Of a DNA stretch of 64,000 bases, positions 32,904 to 41,861 are shown piece after piece (within the stretch, counting starts at the first letter, position 1; each line of letters starts with the position of its first letter). The stretch comes from DASRHT01 sp035650355 (GTDB taxonomy: Bacteria; Chloroflexota; Ktedonobacteria; Ktedonobacterales; Ktedonobacteraceae). Position numbers and translations under genes: made by a program. The stretch is taken from positions 1 to 64,000 of the forward strand of contig DASRHT010000052.1 in NCBI GenBank assembly GCA_035650355.1, in the 5' to 3' direction. Below the pieces are notes generated by a model that was given only the letters and a program-made list of their open reading frames with translations, did not search any database and was not told the origin of the DNA.

Positions 32904-33503
32904 TCAATCCTGTAAAGGCGATTCAGGCAAATCTTCTTCTTCGATAGGTATTTCTACACGCTCATAAAGTGATGTAACAGGAAAACGAATATCGAGGCTC
33001 TCTAATACAACTTGCTGCCCTGGCGTAAAACGCCGATATATCCACATATCGCCTTTGCGGCAAAATATCTCAACCCCTTGAAATTGCGCATTGACAAGTA
33101 CATATTCTCGTATAGTTGGGCATTTCTGGTAATACGCGAACTTCTTCCCACGATCATATCTCTCCGTCGTTGGTGGGAGTACTTCAACTACCACCGAGGG
33201 AGAATGGACTATGTCAGCTTGCTCTTGCCAGTCGTTCTTAGCACAGCTAACAGTGATATCAGGATAGACATAACGCGACTTGGATAAACGCACCCGTACA
33301 TCTGAAGTATAGACGTAACATGGCTCTTGCAATCGCTCATCGAGCAGCTTTGTCATATTGAGAGCAATACGTGCATGTGCAATTGTGCCACCGGCCAGCG
33401 CGTACGCATGCCCATCAATATACTCATAGCGCGCATCCTGACTTGCACGATCCAATTGAAGGTAGTCATCAACACTCATCCAATGTTGCAGGTCAGCAGC
33501 CAT
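32904..33503 (-). CDS. Uma2 family (DUF820) protein
   Basis: A 199-residue PD-(D/E)XK-fold protein of the Uma2 family. Core motifs: RYEYIDGHAYAL near the start, DVRVRLSKSRYVYPDITVSC (with the D of the PD motif), VVVEVLPPTT and YDRGKKFAYYQKCPTIREYV. The fold is nuclease-like but the biological role of the family is unknown. The ATG at 33503 is preceded by GGAAGGG; an upstream ATG at 33548 adds 15 residues. A second family member lies next to it. Confidence 0.85.
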   Translation of the reverse strand: MAADLQHWMSVDDYLQLDRASQDARYEYIDGHAYALAGGTIAHARIALNMTKLLDERLQEPCYVYTSDVRVRLSKSRYVYPDITVSCAKNDWQEQADIVHSPSVVVEVLPPTTERYDRGKKFAYYQKCPTIREYVLVNAQFQGVEIFCRKGDMWIYRRFTPGQQVVLESLDIRFPVTSLYERVEIPIEEEDLPESPLQD

Positions 33504-33604
33504 TCTTTTCAACCCTTCCTCTGCTCGGAAAGAGAGATTTGCGCACAATTATATCATAGAGATCGAAGACGTTGACCATAATCGTAACATCAAGGCAATA
33601 ACTC

Positions 33605-34189
33605 TTATGCTGGCTGATGATCGTCCTCGGATAGTGCAACGCCTTCATAAACGGCAGAAACAGCAAAGGCTATGCCCAGATCCGTTAATGTCACCATATC
33701 ATCAGGGCCGAAAACTTGCAGCGTCCAGAGGTTGTTTCTTTCGCGCTTGAATACTTCAACGGACTGATATGTTGAGCTAATAAGCATATACTCCTGTATC
33801 GTTGGGCAGGCACGATAATACGTGAACTTTCGGCCTCGATCATAGTCTTCTGTGCTGCTAGAGAGCACTTCAACGACAAGACGCGGAAACTGTATGATAT
33901 CAACGGTTCCTCGGTCTCGTCCATCGCAGCTAACAGTGACATCGGGGTAGACATAACGTGATTCAGATAAGCGCACCCGCATATCCGAGTTTAGCACTCT
34001 ACAGGAGCTACCACGCAGCAGATCATAGAGAATTCTGGCTATGTTCACACTAATCTGAGAATGGTTAACCGTTCCTACAGCCAGCATCCTAACGTGCCCA
34101 TCAATATATTCGTGGCGTGTTTCTATGCTATCGCGGTCCAGACTAAGATACTCTTCGACGCTTATAGCTGCTCGATTCGGTAGCGCCAT
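33605..34189 (-). CDS. Uma2 family (DUF820) protein
   Basis: A 194-residue second member of the same family, about half identical by eye to its neighbour at 32904 (RHEYIDGHVRML, DMRVRLSESRYVYPDVTVSC, VVEVLSSSTEDYDRGRKFTY). The pair is probably a tandem duplication; such genes are often present in many copies in Chloroflexota and cyanobacteria. No obvious partner gene is close by. Confidence 0.85.
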   Translation of the reverse strand: MALPNRAAISVEEYLSLDRDSIETRHEYIDGHVRMLAVGTVNHSQISVNIARILYDLLRGSSCRVLNSDMRVRLSESRYVYPDVTVSCDGRDRGTVDIIQFPRLVVEVLSSSTEDYDRGRKFTYYRACPTIQEYMLISSTYQSVEVFKRERNNLWTLQVFGPDDMVTLTDLGIAFAVSAVYEGVALSEDDHQPA

Positions 34190-34261
34190 ATGCTATGCCT
34201 CCCAGCAAATTCGACTGCTATTCTTCTCGCTTATTATATCCGATCCTAGAGCCTTGCGTTT

Positions 34262-34837
34262 TTACTGTCCCGCCAGCGACTGCCCCTTTTTTATGTTATC
34301 CCTGTGGCGTGCGCGGAATCTGCGTACCTTCACCAGGTTAGCGCATTTATCGATGGTGCAATAGCGGCGGGTGCGGCTCTTGCTTTCGTCGTAAAAAACG
34401 CTGCGGCAATGGGCGTTGGCGCAGATTTTGATGCGCCGGAGATCATAATTGGTCAGCAGATCGGCGAACGAGGCGACGATCTCCTCCTGCACCCAATCCC
34501 AATTTTTCTTGATCGGCACCAGTTCCAGGCAGTATTGTTTATCAGCCAGCTTCAGGCGACGGCCCAATGGGACCTTGAGCATAAAAATATTCAGGGTTTC
34601 CAGATCAGCAGGCGAAGGCTGACGGCCACCCGCCAGATCATCCACAACACGCGCCAGTAAAGCGCGTAAGGCCAGAAGAGCCTCCAAAGTAGCAGGATCA
34701 AGGGGATCAGCAATCTGTAATCCCCAGCGAGCCAGAAACTGCTCTAACCAGTCAGGTTGCAGGAGATCATCACGCACCCATCGACCACGAAAATCACGAA
34801 ACTCGCTGTTCAAAAAATCCAGGCAAACACTATCCAT
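34262..34837 (-). CDS. CGNR zinc-finger regulator (ABATE domain)
   Basis: A 191-residue protein. The N-terminal ABATE-type domain (about 1-130) begins DSVCLDFLNSEF. A C-terminal zinc finger has CANAHCRSVFYDESKSRTRR and YCTIDKCANLVKVRRFR, in which the usual CGNR reads CANL. Such proteins are predicted transcription factors responding to stress. I prefer the ATG at 34837, since the upstream ATG sits 2 bases from the GAGGGG site. Target unknown. Confidence 0.8.
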   Translation of the reverse strand: MDSVCLDFLNSEFRDFRGRWVRDDLLQPDWLEQFLARWGLQIADPLDPATLEALLALRALLARVVDDLAGGRQPSPADLETLNIFMLKVPLGRRLKLADKQYCLELVPIKKNWDWVQEEIVASFADLLTNYDLRRIKICANAHCRSVFYDESKSRTRRYCTIDKCANLVKVRRFRARHRDNIKKGQSLAGQ

Positions 34838-34849
34838 AAATAACATCAC

Positions 34850-35178
34850 CCCTCAAAAAATCTGTAGAGTCCCTCTTCACCTTCACATCCCATCCGCTAT
34901 GGTACAACACTTCCGTGAGCATGAAAAGTCCCCTCTGTAACCGGCAAAAATACATTGACAGTTACAAATTTTCATGCTATGCTTTTCCTTGCAACGATCT
35001 TACGGCGCTTTGTACGTTACAAGGGGATGCTTGTAAACTTCATCTTTAGCAAGGGGATGGGTCGGCAGTCCCATCTCCTTGTTAAAGGGTTGCATTATTT
35101 CTCGGGGGTAGTTGAAGAAAGGCGAGGATTTCGCGAGAGTATGCTCTATGCCCCTTTCCAGACCTGTCGCAACAGGAA
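34850..35178. other. Intergenic region
   Basis: About 330 bases between the CGNR gene and a small membrane protein. Plus-strand frames in this stretch (34955-35290) show no ribosome binding site or family features. No repeat of the dispersed families is present. It probably carries the promoter of the CGNR gene. Confidence 0.35.
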
Positions 35179-35517
35179 ATGCAATTTGGCAATACCCCAG
35201 CCGCTGAAGCCAGATCATATGACGGCGGCTATGAAGCATCATCACATTATAGAAACGACTATGAAGCAAGTTCCTTCGATCAGAAGCTAAACGCGCAAAA
35301 GGAGAGAGACGCGCACCTGAGAGAGCACCTGCTCAACCTGCGTATGGGCATGGCTATCACTTCTCTCGTTCTCTGGATGATCTTCTTCTTTTGCGCCATT
35401 GCCATCTTGCTGCGCTTTCCAGAATCAGCCATCCAGGATTTCACTTATATGGGGATGGGAGTCTTTAGCCTCTTCGTTATCCTCGCTAACGTCCTCATGA
35501 ACCGTCAGCAGGTGTGA
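35179..35517 (+). CDS. Small two-helix membrane protein
   Basis: A 112-residue protein: a hydrophilic, tyrosine-containing N-terminal tail (about 1-52, with a repeated YEASS), then two membrane helices (MAITSLVLWMIFFFCAIAIL and FTYMGMGVFSLFVILANVLM). The ribosome binding site is weak (CAGGAA). No domain recognised. It is alone between the CGNR and DIP1984 genes. Confidence 0.55.
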   Translation: MQFGNTPAAEARSYDGGYEASSHYRNDYEASSFDQKLNAQKERDAHLREHLLNLRMGMAITSLVLWMIFFFCAIAILLRFPESAIQDFTYMGMGVFSLFVILANVLMNRQQV

Positions 35518-35664
35518 AACCATAATTAGAAGAATAAAACAAAAACAACCTCTTGACAGGCGACATTCCCTGAGTTATACTTTTTCATGTTGACAAACAG
35601 CAAATAACTTGTTGGTTGTCCCGAGCATGGCGTTATCCCCATTCTTTTTGAAGGAGGCAGGACA

Positions 35665-36123
35665 ATGAAGCTTGCAGAGGCACTTGTGCTGCGGGCGGAT
35701 GTGCAGAAGCGGCTGGCACAACTGCGTACACGACTCCAGCAGAGCGCGCTCGTCCAGGAAGGTGAGCAGCCTCCTGAGAAGCCCGCCGACCTGCTGGTCG
35801 AACTGGAGCAGTTGCTGGAGCAGTTGAACGACCTGATCGCGCGCATCAACCGCACCAATCTTGAGATCCGGCTGGCGGACGGAACTACATTGACCGACGC
35901 CCTGGCGCGGCGCGATGTGCTCACCCAGCGTTACAGCATCATCGATGGACTCGCTACAGCAGCGGCCAACCGCGTCCAGCGTTACGGACGCGCCGAGATT
36001 CGTATGCTGTCCACCGTCGATGTGGCGGATCTGCGACGCCAACTGAGCGAGATTGCGCGCCAGCGTCGCGAGTTGGATACAGCCATTCAGGCCGCGAACT
36101 GGAACTCCGATCTGATCGAGTAA
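35665..36123 (+). CDS. DIP1984 family protein
   Basis: A 152-residue helical coiled-coil protein of the DIP1984 family: starts MKLAEALVLRADVQKRLAQL, then LEQLNDLIARINRTN, LTDALARRDVLTQR and ends AIQAANWNSDLIE, all typical of the family. AAGGAGG precedes the ATG. Structures are known but the function is not. It is monocistronic here. Confidence 0.9.
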   Translation: MKLAEALVLRADVQKRLAQLRTRLQQSALVQEGEQPPEKPADLLVELEQLLEQLNDLIARINRTNLEIRLADGTTLTDALARRDVLTQRYSIIDGLATAAANRVQRYGRAEIRMLSTVDVADLRRQLSEIARQRRELDTAIQAANWNSDLIE

Positions 36124-36628
36124 GTAAAGCATACAGCGAGCGCGAGCTGGTAGCCGGTTGCGTCGGCGGCGAACGCCAGGGTGGCAACTGCCCTGTAGTT
36201 GCAAACAACGGTTAAAAGTTCCGTCTTGCCCGGGGCGGGGCGCCTCTCACATTGCACCGCCCAGCATCGTTACAGGTGCATCGGGTACCGCGTACTGTTT
36301 CACTACCACGGCGTTGAGTCGATTCCACCGGTGAGGGCGGGTTAGGGGCAACTCGCGCTCGTTCGCTTTACAGACAAGAGGAGAGGGATTCGCACAATCT
36401 CTCTCCTCGCACAATCAAAAGATCACCTCTCATCTTTCACCAATATCGCTTCCCGCCTATGCTGCTAGCATGCGTTTCCTCTTGTGAAAGCTATATAGGG
36501 CTGGTATCGTTCATATCAGGAATGATGACGGACTTTGAAACGTTCCGCGCTAGCAGGGCAGGGGCAAGCCCAGCCCCTACAGAGCGCGACGTCGAAGTCC
36601 CTATTTTTCAAGAGGAAAGGGGCGAGAT
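36124..36628. other. Intergenic region with hairpin and dispersed palindrome
   Basis: About 500 bases. Positions 36375-36402 form a GAGGAGAG / CTCTCCTC hairpin without a T run. Positions 36532-36600 hold the most complete dispersed palindrome, with arms GACTTTGAAACGTTCCGCGC and GCGCGACGTCGAAGTC around the GGGCAGGGGCAAGCCC core. No coding sequence is convincing. Confidence 0.5.
36532..36600. repeat. Dispersed GC-rich palindrome
   Basis: An imperfect palindrome with a GCAGGGGCAAGCCCAGCCCC core and longer GACTTTGAAACG / CGACGTCGAAGTC arms. Copies or partial copies are found at 5268, 8068, 24350, 39210, 45712, 46580 and 63550. Confidence 0.65.
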
Positions 36629-37684
36629 ATGCGCGTATTGGTCCTGGGCGGAACAGGATTTATCGGGCCATTCGTGGTGCGGGACCTGGTTGAGCAGGGG
36701 CATACGGTGGCGGTTTACCATCGCGGGCGGCACGAGGCCGATTTGCCCGCAGCGGTCAAGCATTTCCATTATGACGATGAAGCCTCCTCTAGCAGGTTGA
36801 TCACGTTTCCTCCAGGATCGGTGGAGGAGCTGGCAGCGTTTGCTCCCGAGGTGGTGCTTTTCATGGTGCCGATTGGGGAAGAGGACGCTCGCCTGGTGAT
36901 GCAGACGTTTAAGGGACTGGCACGGCGCGTCGTGGCGATCAGCAGCCAGGATGTTTATCGCGCGTATGGGCGTCTGCTGGGTAAGGAACCGGGGCCGCCC
37001 GATCCCGTACCGTTGACGGAGGATGCACCATTGCGCGAACGGCTGTACCCGTATCGCGGGGAGCAACTGCGCGCACCGGACGATCCACAGCAAGCTATGG
37101 ACCTGTACGATAAGATCCTTGCTGAACGTGCAATCCTGGGAGAGCCAGCACTGCCGGGGACGATCCTGCGCCTGCCGATGGTCTACGGGCCGCGCGATGG
37201 ACAGCATCGCCTCTTTGAATATCTCAAGCGCATGGACGACGGACGCTCCGTAATTTTGTTGCCAGAGAACGTAGCCCGCTGGCGCTGGACGCGCGCTTAT
37301 GTCGAGAATGTCGCGGCAGCTATCGCGCTGACCGTCACCAACGCAGATACCGCCGGACAGGTCTACAATGTGGGCGAGGACCCGGCCCTTTCTATGCTCC
37401 AATGGGTAGAGACTATTGGCAAGGCCATTGGCTGGCAGGGAAAAGTTGTTGTAATCCCCCCGGAGAAGCTTCCGGCCCATCTCAGGGTCGAGATGGACAC
37501 ACGACAGGATCTGGCAACAGATAGCACACGCATTCGCAATGTGCCGGGATATCACGAGCCGGTTGCGCAGGATGAGGCGCTCAAACGCACCATTGAGTGG
37601 GAACGCGCTCACCCTCCCGCCCAGCTCGATCCACAGCAATTCGATTACGCGGCTGAAGATGCCGTGCTGGCGCAGCAAGATTAA
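36629..37684 (+). CDS. NAD-dependent epimerase/dehydratase family protein
   Basis: A 351-residue extended SDR. The Rossmann start is MRVLVLGGTGFIGPFVV, and RLPMVYGPRDGQHRLFEYL is the substrate-side motif. The canonical Tyr-x-x-x-Lys is present as MDLYDKILAE. Enzymes of this type change sugar nucleotides, but many members of unknown substrate exist. A GAGGAAAGGGGC site precedes the ATG. It converges with the short AlaRS gene, with a 4-base gap. Confidence 0.85.
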   Translation: MRVLVLGGTGFIGPFVVRDLVEQGHTVAVYHRGRHEADLPAAVKHFHYDDEASSSRLITFPPGSVEELAAFAPEVVLFMVPIGEEDARLVMQTFKGLARRVVAISSQDVYRAYGRLLGKEPGPPDPVPLTEDAPLRERLYPYRGEQLRAPDDPQQAMDLYDKILAERAILGEPALPGTILRLPMVYGPRDGQHRLFEYLKRMDDGRSVILLPENVARWRWTRAYVENVAAAIALTVTNADTAGQVYNVGEDPALSMLQWVETIGKAIGWQGKVVVIPPEKLPAHLRVEMDTRQDLATDSTRIRNVPGYHEPVAQDEALKRTIEWERAHPPAQLDPQQFDYAAEDAVLAQQD

Positions 37685-37688
37685 TTTT

Positions 37689-38993
37689 TTATCTTGCCGC
37701 GCTACGCGACCGTTGCTGTTGCTGGACGCGCTCCTCTTCGTATTCCTGGATGTTGACTTGCAGGCCGCGCTCGCTCAGGATCTTCTGCGTGAGGTCGAGC
37801 GGGAAGCCATAGGTGTCATAGAGCTTGAAGGCTTCACGACCTGACAAGATCCCGTCATGTTGGCAGGATGCAATGCTCGCTTCCAGGAAGCGCAGACCCT
37901 TCGTCAGCGTGCGTTGAAAGCGGATCTCCTCGGCTGTCGTCAGGTCGATGATGCGCTGCCGTTCACGCTGTAACTCTGGATAATAGTCGCCCATCTGGTC
38001 AATCACAACCTGCGCGAGCTGCGACAGGAAGGGGTGCTCCAGGCCGATTGTTTGCCCAAAGTAAGAGGCGCGCCGGATCAGCCGCCGCAGCACGTAGTTG
38101 CGGCCACCGTTTCCTTGCTGAATGCCGTCCGCGATCAGAAACGCTACCGCCCGGCTATGATCGGCAATCGCGTTGTAAGTGGCAAAGTGCTGCTGGTAAT
38201 GCTCGCTCCCCTCGCCGGTGAGCTCCATCAGCCTGTGGAGCAGGGGCGCAAAGAGATCCGTCTGGTAATCACTTTGTACGCCCTGAAGAACCGCCGTGAG
38301 ACGCTCCAACCCCATGCCCGTGTCAATTGATGGCCTGGGCAAGGGGGTCAGGATACCCTGCTCGTCGCGATTGAATTGCACGAACACGAGGTTCCACAGT
38401 TCCCAGTAGTCGTCATCGTCCGAGTTGACGCCTTCGGGTCGCTGGGACGCGCTATCTGACCCTTGATAATAGTGGATTTCAGACGAAGGACCACAGGGAC
38501 CAGTCTCCCCCATCGACCAGAAGTTCTCTTTGTCGCCAAAACGGAGAATGCGTCCCCGTTCGACGCCGATCTCCTCCCAGAGCCGCGCAGCCTCGTCATC
38601 GTCGTTATGGACCGTCACCCAGAGCCGCTCAACCGGTAGCTTAAATTCTTCCGTGAGCAGTTCCCACGCGTAACGCATGGCGCCACGCTTAAAGTAGTCT
38701 CCTAAGGAAAAATTTCCCAGCATCTCGAAGAAGGTGTGGTGGCGTGACGAGGAACCGACGCTCTCAACATCGTTATGCTTGCCTGAGACGCGTAGGCACT
38801 TCTGAGAAGAGCAGGCGCGGGAGTAGGGTCGCTGCTCCTGCCCTAACAAAACCTGCTTAAACTGCACCATGCCCGCGTTGGTGAAGAGCAATGTGGGATC
38901 GTTCAGCGGGACGAGCGAACTGCTCGGGACCAGGGTATGACCGCGCCGGACAAAGTAGTCCAGGAAGGTCTGGCGAATGTCGCTGCTTTTCAT
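37689..38993 (-). CDS. Alanyl-tRNA synthetase catalytic core, lacking editing domain
   Basis: A 434-residue protein matching only the N-terminal half of AlaRS (usual length 850-900). Motif 1 to 3 regions are intact: TLLFTNAGMVQFK, RVSGKHNDVESVG, RHHTFFEMLGNFSLGDYFK, NFWSMGETGPCGPSSEIHY and IDTGMGLERL. The tRNA-recognition helices follow (about 240-430), and the protein stops at YEEERVQQQQRSRSAAR. The HxxxH editing site and C-Ala domain are absent, and the neighbouring gene ends 4 bases away, so nothing has been lost downstream. Such fragments can aminoacylate in other bacteria. It is preceded by a T-box with an alanine codon. Confidence 0.9.
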   Translation of the reverse strand: MKSSDIRQTFLDYFVRRGHTLVPSSSLVPLNDPTLLFTNAGMVQFKQVLLGQEQRPYSRACSSQKCLRVSGKHNDVESVGSSSRHHTFFEMLGNFSLGDYFKRGAMRYAWELLTEEFKLPVERLWVTVHNDDDEAARLWEEIGVERGRILRFGDKENFWSMGETGPCGPSSEIHYYQGSDSASQRPEGVNSDDDDYWELWNLVFVQFNRDEQGILTPLPRPSIDTGMGLERLTAVLQGVQSDYQTDLFAPLLHRLMELTGEGSEHYQQHFATYNAIADHSRAVAFLIADGIQQGNGGRNYVLRRLIRRASYFGQTIGLEHPFLSQLAQVVIDQMGDYYPELQRERQRIIDLTTAEEIRFQRTLTKGLRFLEASIASCQHDGILSGREAFKLYDTYGFPLDLTQKILSERGLQVNIQEYEEERVQQQQRSRSAAR

Positions 38994-39070
38994 GATTGTT
39001 TCCTCTTTCTTGCATGATAGACAATAAAAATGCTTGCGTTACGCGATGCGTTTACCTGCTCAGCGACAAA

Positions 39071-39107
39071 CAAAAAGCCCGCCCTGAGCATCTGACTCAG
39101 GGCGGGC
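39071..39107 (-). terminator. T-box terminator hairpin
   Basis: A perfect 13-bp stem (AGCCCGCCCTGAG / CTCAGGGCGGGCT) with a 7-base loop, followed by TTTTTG on the minus strand, 78 bases before the synthetase start. Confidence 0.9.
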
Positions 39108-39200
39108 TGAATATGCTTATATCATTGCCCGTGGTACCACCTGGCTTGGAAGCTGCCAGTTCCCAAAAGAACGCAGCTCTCCCACTCTATAGGCACGGAG

Positions 39201-39267
39201 GATGTTTCAATGCGCGAGCAGGGCAGGGGCAAGCCCGGCCCCTACGGAATTTCGGGAAGATGTTTCA
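39201..39267. repeat. Dispersed palindrome inserted in the T-box leader
   Basis: The GCAGGGGCAAGCCCGGCCCC core sits between two copies of GATGTTTCA (39201-39209 and 39259-39267). These direct repeats look like a target duplication from insertion of the repeat into the leader. Confidence 0.65.
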
Positions 39268-39508
39268 TCGTATCCCGAAACGCGCTAGTTGTGAGACATC
39301 ATCGATGCCCTGCCCCAGGTAACGGAGGGCTACCGGCAAGAACTACTGGCAACTCGCGTTCGTCCCGCATCGCGGCCCATTCCCAGGGCCAGAGGGAGGC
39401 ATTCCACGCTGCGATGAGAGGCCGGACTTCCACCATCTCCGGCTCGCTGGCGGCTCACGCACGCATGTATTCGTCCCTTGTAACGACTACTCTATATGCG
39501 ATATGTCA

Positions 39509-39537
39509 AGTATAAAGCGAAATACCTGACCTGTCAA
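39509..39537 (-). promoter_or_regulatory. Promoter of the T-box/AlaRS transcript
   Basis: Consensus -35 TTGACA (39537-39532) and -10 TATACT (39514-39509) with exactly 17 bases between them on the minus strand, directly in front of the T-box. Confidence 0.85.
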
Positions 39538-39589
39538 GTTATCCACAATTTAGAACATTTGTCCACATGGTTATCCACAATGGCGAAGA

Positions 39590-41530
39590 TTATGCGCGTA
39601 GCCAGCGATCAAACCAGGAGCGGACCCGTTGCAACAGATCAAGCTGGTGGGCACGTTCACCGATGCCGTGCGGTTCGCGGGGATAGACCACGAATTCGCA
39701 GGGCACCTCGTATTCGCGTAGCGCGCGATGAAAGCCTGTTACCTGGCTAAGCGGAACGCGAGCGTCGCGCTCGCCGTGCAGGATCAAAACGGGCGTTTTT
39801 GCCTGACTGGCGAATGAGATTGGGCTAAGTTTCGCGTGTTGGTGCGGGCCGATGCCTTCCCAGGGTGCGCTTCCCCCCAGCTCGCGCTCAAAATCGGGCA
39901 CGTCACTGGTCTGGACCATCAGACCCCAATCACTGACCCCGGCGCCCATAATGGCGGCTTTGAAACGATTGGTCTGCGTGATGGCCCACGCGGTCATAAA
40001 GCCGCCCTGGCTCCAGCCGCCGATGCCCAGGCGCTCGGGGTCCGCGATACCTCTTGCAATGGCTGCATCGACTGCCGCCATAACATCGCCGTAATCGGCC
40101 CCGCCCACATCAGCGCGCGCGGCTGCTGCGAACTGCTCGCCATGTCCCATGCCACCGCGTGGATTGGGCATCAGCACGGCATAGCCAGCCAGGGCCAGCC
40201 ACTGCGCCCAGTTTCCCCAGCTCAGTTGAAAGCCCTGCGACCAGCGCGAATAAGGTCCGCCATGCACCAGCACCACCGTAGGTAACGGACGATCCTGGGG
40301 CGCGTCTGGAGGTCGTATCAGTATGCCGTCCAGCTCCAGTCCATCGGCTGCTGTCCAGCGAAACGCTTCTTGCGAGCCAAAGGTGATCCCGGCCAGATGT
40401 TCTTGATGCGACGAGACTTGTCGCAGCTCCGTTACTCCTCCGTCTCCCGATCCGGCCCAGACCTCCCACGGTTGCTCGCCCGTGCTGCGTACAACTGCCA
40501 GTACCGCCCGGCCATCTTCAAGAAGACGGGCATGCCCCTCGCGATATTCCGCAGCTTGCTCTGCCTCACTTGTAGGAGAAAGCGGAGCCATCTCCCCTGA
40601 GACAACATCCATCCTACAGATGCGCGTCCCCAATCCTTCTCTCAGTAGAACCGCAACTTGCTGGCCCTGCGCGAGCTGCCAGAGATCACCGACGCAGTTC
40701 GTCTCTCCCCCGGCGGTACAGCGCGGCTCGCCTCCCTGTGCCGACACCGCGTAGACTACCTGCGAAGACTGGCTTTTTTTGGCTGCCGGGGCTATAAAGA
40801 GCAGCGTCTGCCCATCATGAGACCAGGTGAGGGCATGAACCGCGCAGGGAAAGCGACAGACGAGGTGCGGCTCGCCTCCTGCCAGATCCACGCGTTCGAT
40901 CAACGTTTCATGAGCATGCGATTCCAGGTCGGGCGTCTTAGTGGTAACGTAAGCCAGCTCTGTACCGCGCGGGTGCCAGGCGAAGTCGATCACATGGCGA
41001 TCAGTCTCCACCAGCGTCGTCACTTCCTGCGTGGCAACGGAAAGCAGGCGCAGACGAGCATAGGGCCAGCGTTCGCCATAGACCCGAGCATCGTCACGTT
41101 CCTTCTCGCGCCGCTCATCCTCCTCCGTTGGCTCGTCCGCGCTGGTAAAGGCGATCTGACCTCCGCCGGGCGACCACAAAAAATCTTCTACAGCCTTCTT
41201 ATTCTCGGTTGAAGTCAGCGGGCGCGCCTCGCCGCCATCAACGGCTATCAGATAAAGCTGCGCAGTGCCACGTTTGGCACGGTCGGAGAGAAAGGCGATG
41301 CGGGTCCCATCGGGCGACCATTGCGGCCCGCTATCCGCCACATCGCCACGCGTAAACTGCCGGGCGGGCCGCGTTCCATCGGTCGCCGCGAGCCAGATCG
41401 CGCTCGTCCCATGCTCCTCTTTCTTGCTCATTGGGGCTACTGTATAAACCACTTGCGAGCCATCGGGCGAAATTTGCAATGCCTGGGGACTAGAGAAATC
41501 TGCGATCAATTCGGCGGTTAGTTCAGTCAT
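39590..41530 (-). CDS. S9 family prolyl oligopeptidase (acylaminoacyl-peptidase-like)
   Basis: A 646-residue serine peptidase. The N-terminal half (about 1-380) is a WD40-like/PD40 beta-propeller (repeats such as SPDGTRIAFLSDRA). The C-terminal alpha/beta hydrolase carries the nucleophile in GGWSQGGFMTAW, the acid in LHGERDARVPLSQ and the histidine in REPHGIGERAHQ. There is no signal peptide, so it is cytosolic. These enzymes degrade peptides or remove acylated N-terminal residues. GAGGAG precedes the ATG at 41530. Confidence 0.93.
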   Translation of the reverse strand: MTELTAELIADFSSPQALQISPDGSQVVYTVAPMSKKEEHGTSAIWLAATDGTRPARQFTRGDVADSGPQWSPDGTRIAFLSDRAKRGTAQLYLIAVDGGEARPLTSTENKKAVEDFLWSPGGGQIAFTSADEPTEEDERREKERDDARVYGERWPYARLRLLSVATQEVTTLVETDRHVIDFAWHPRGTELAYVTTKTPDLESHAHETLIERVDLAGGEPHLVCRFPCAVHALTWSHDGQTLLFIAPAAKKSQSSQVVYAVSAQGGEPRCTAGGETNCVGDLWQLAQGQQVAVLLREGLGTRICRMDVVSGEMAPLSPTSEAEQAAEYREGHARLLEDGRAVLAVVRSTGEQPWEVWAGSGDGGVTELRQVSSHQEHLAGITFGSQEAFRWTAADGLELDGILIRPPDAPQDRPLPTVVLVHGGPYSRWSQGFQLSWGNWAQWLALAGYAVLMPNPRGGMGHGEQFAAAARADVGGADYGDVMAAVDAAIARGIADPERLGIGGWSQGGFMTAWAITQTNRFKAAIMGAGVSDWGLMVQTSDVPDFERELGGSAPWEGIGPHQHAKLSPISFASQAKTPVLILHGERDARVPLSQVTGFHRALREYEVPCEFVVYPREPHGIGERAHQLDLLQRVRSWFDRWLRA

Positions 41531-41613
41531 ACATACTCCTCACTAAAAGCATATCAGTCAAGCATCCATTTATCTCTGCTGATATCTTACGCCGATTTCC
41601 GCAAATCTCGCAA

Positions 41614-41777
41614 CAGGGCTTCTCAAACGTCGCTGCGCGCTTTGACTCCTCGCGCCGGAGGCGCTCACAGGGAGAGGAAGGTGCTGGCTGTGGGCGCAGC
41701 CCACAGCCAGCACCTTCCTCACGAACGGCTCGCTTGCGAGCCGTTCTGTCTGAAAAGACCACGTTTGAGAAACCCTG
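41614..41777. mobile_element. MITE-like palindromic element, family A copy 2 (164 bp)
   Basis: Ends CAGGGCTTCTCAAACGT and ACGTTTGAGAAACCCTG are near-perfect inverted repeats. AATCTCGCAA is present on both sides (41604-41613 and 41778-41787), a clear 10-bp target duplication. No coding capacity. Confidence 0.92.
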
Positions 41778-41796
41778 AATCTCGCAAGAATGACCA

Positions 41797-41825
41797 TTGC
41801 TTTCCTGTTGAAGTTATGGTATTCT
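41797..41825 (+). promoter_or_regulatory. Promoter for the leader peptide/ABC exporter transcript
   Basis: TTGCTT (41797-41802) and TATTCT (41820-41825) with 17 bases between them, 37 bases before the leader-peptide start codon. Confidence 0.5.
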
Positions 41826-41861
41826 CGAAACATCACTACTACAAAGAAAGAGGCGCGTGTA

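Larger units (their letters stand above)
39065..39508 (-). promoter_or_regulatory. T-box riboswitch, alanine specifier
   Basis: On the minus strand the leader has stem I sequence (GAGCCGGAGATGGTGGAAGT, then CCGGC), a specifier loop GTGGAATGCCTCC in which GCC (39398-39400) reads alanine, the T-box motif AGGTGGTACCACGGG (39128-39142) and the terminator. Uncharged tRNA-Ala should stabilise the antiterminator and allow transcription of the synthetase. A dispersed palindrome (39210-39258) lies between stem I and the T-box motif. Confidence 0.92.

Noticed and set aside
35575..36204. 209-codon minus-strand frame
   Set aside because: It is antisense to the well-recognised DIP1984 gene and has no independent support.
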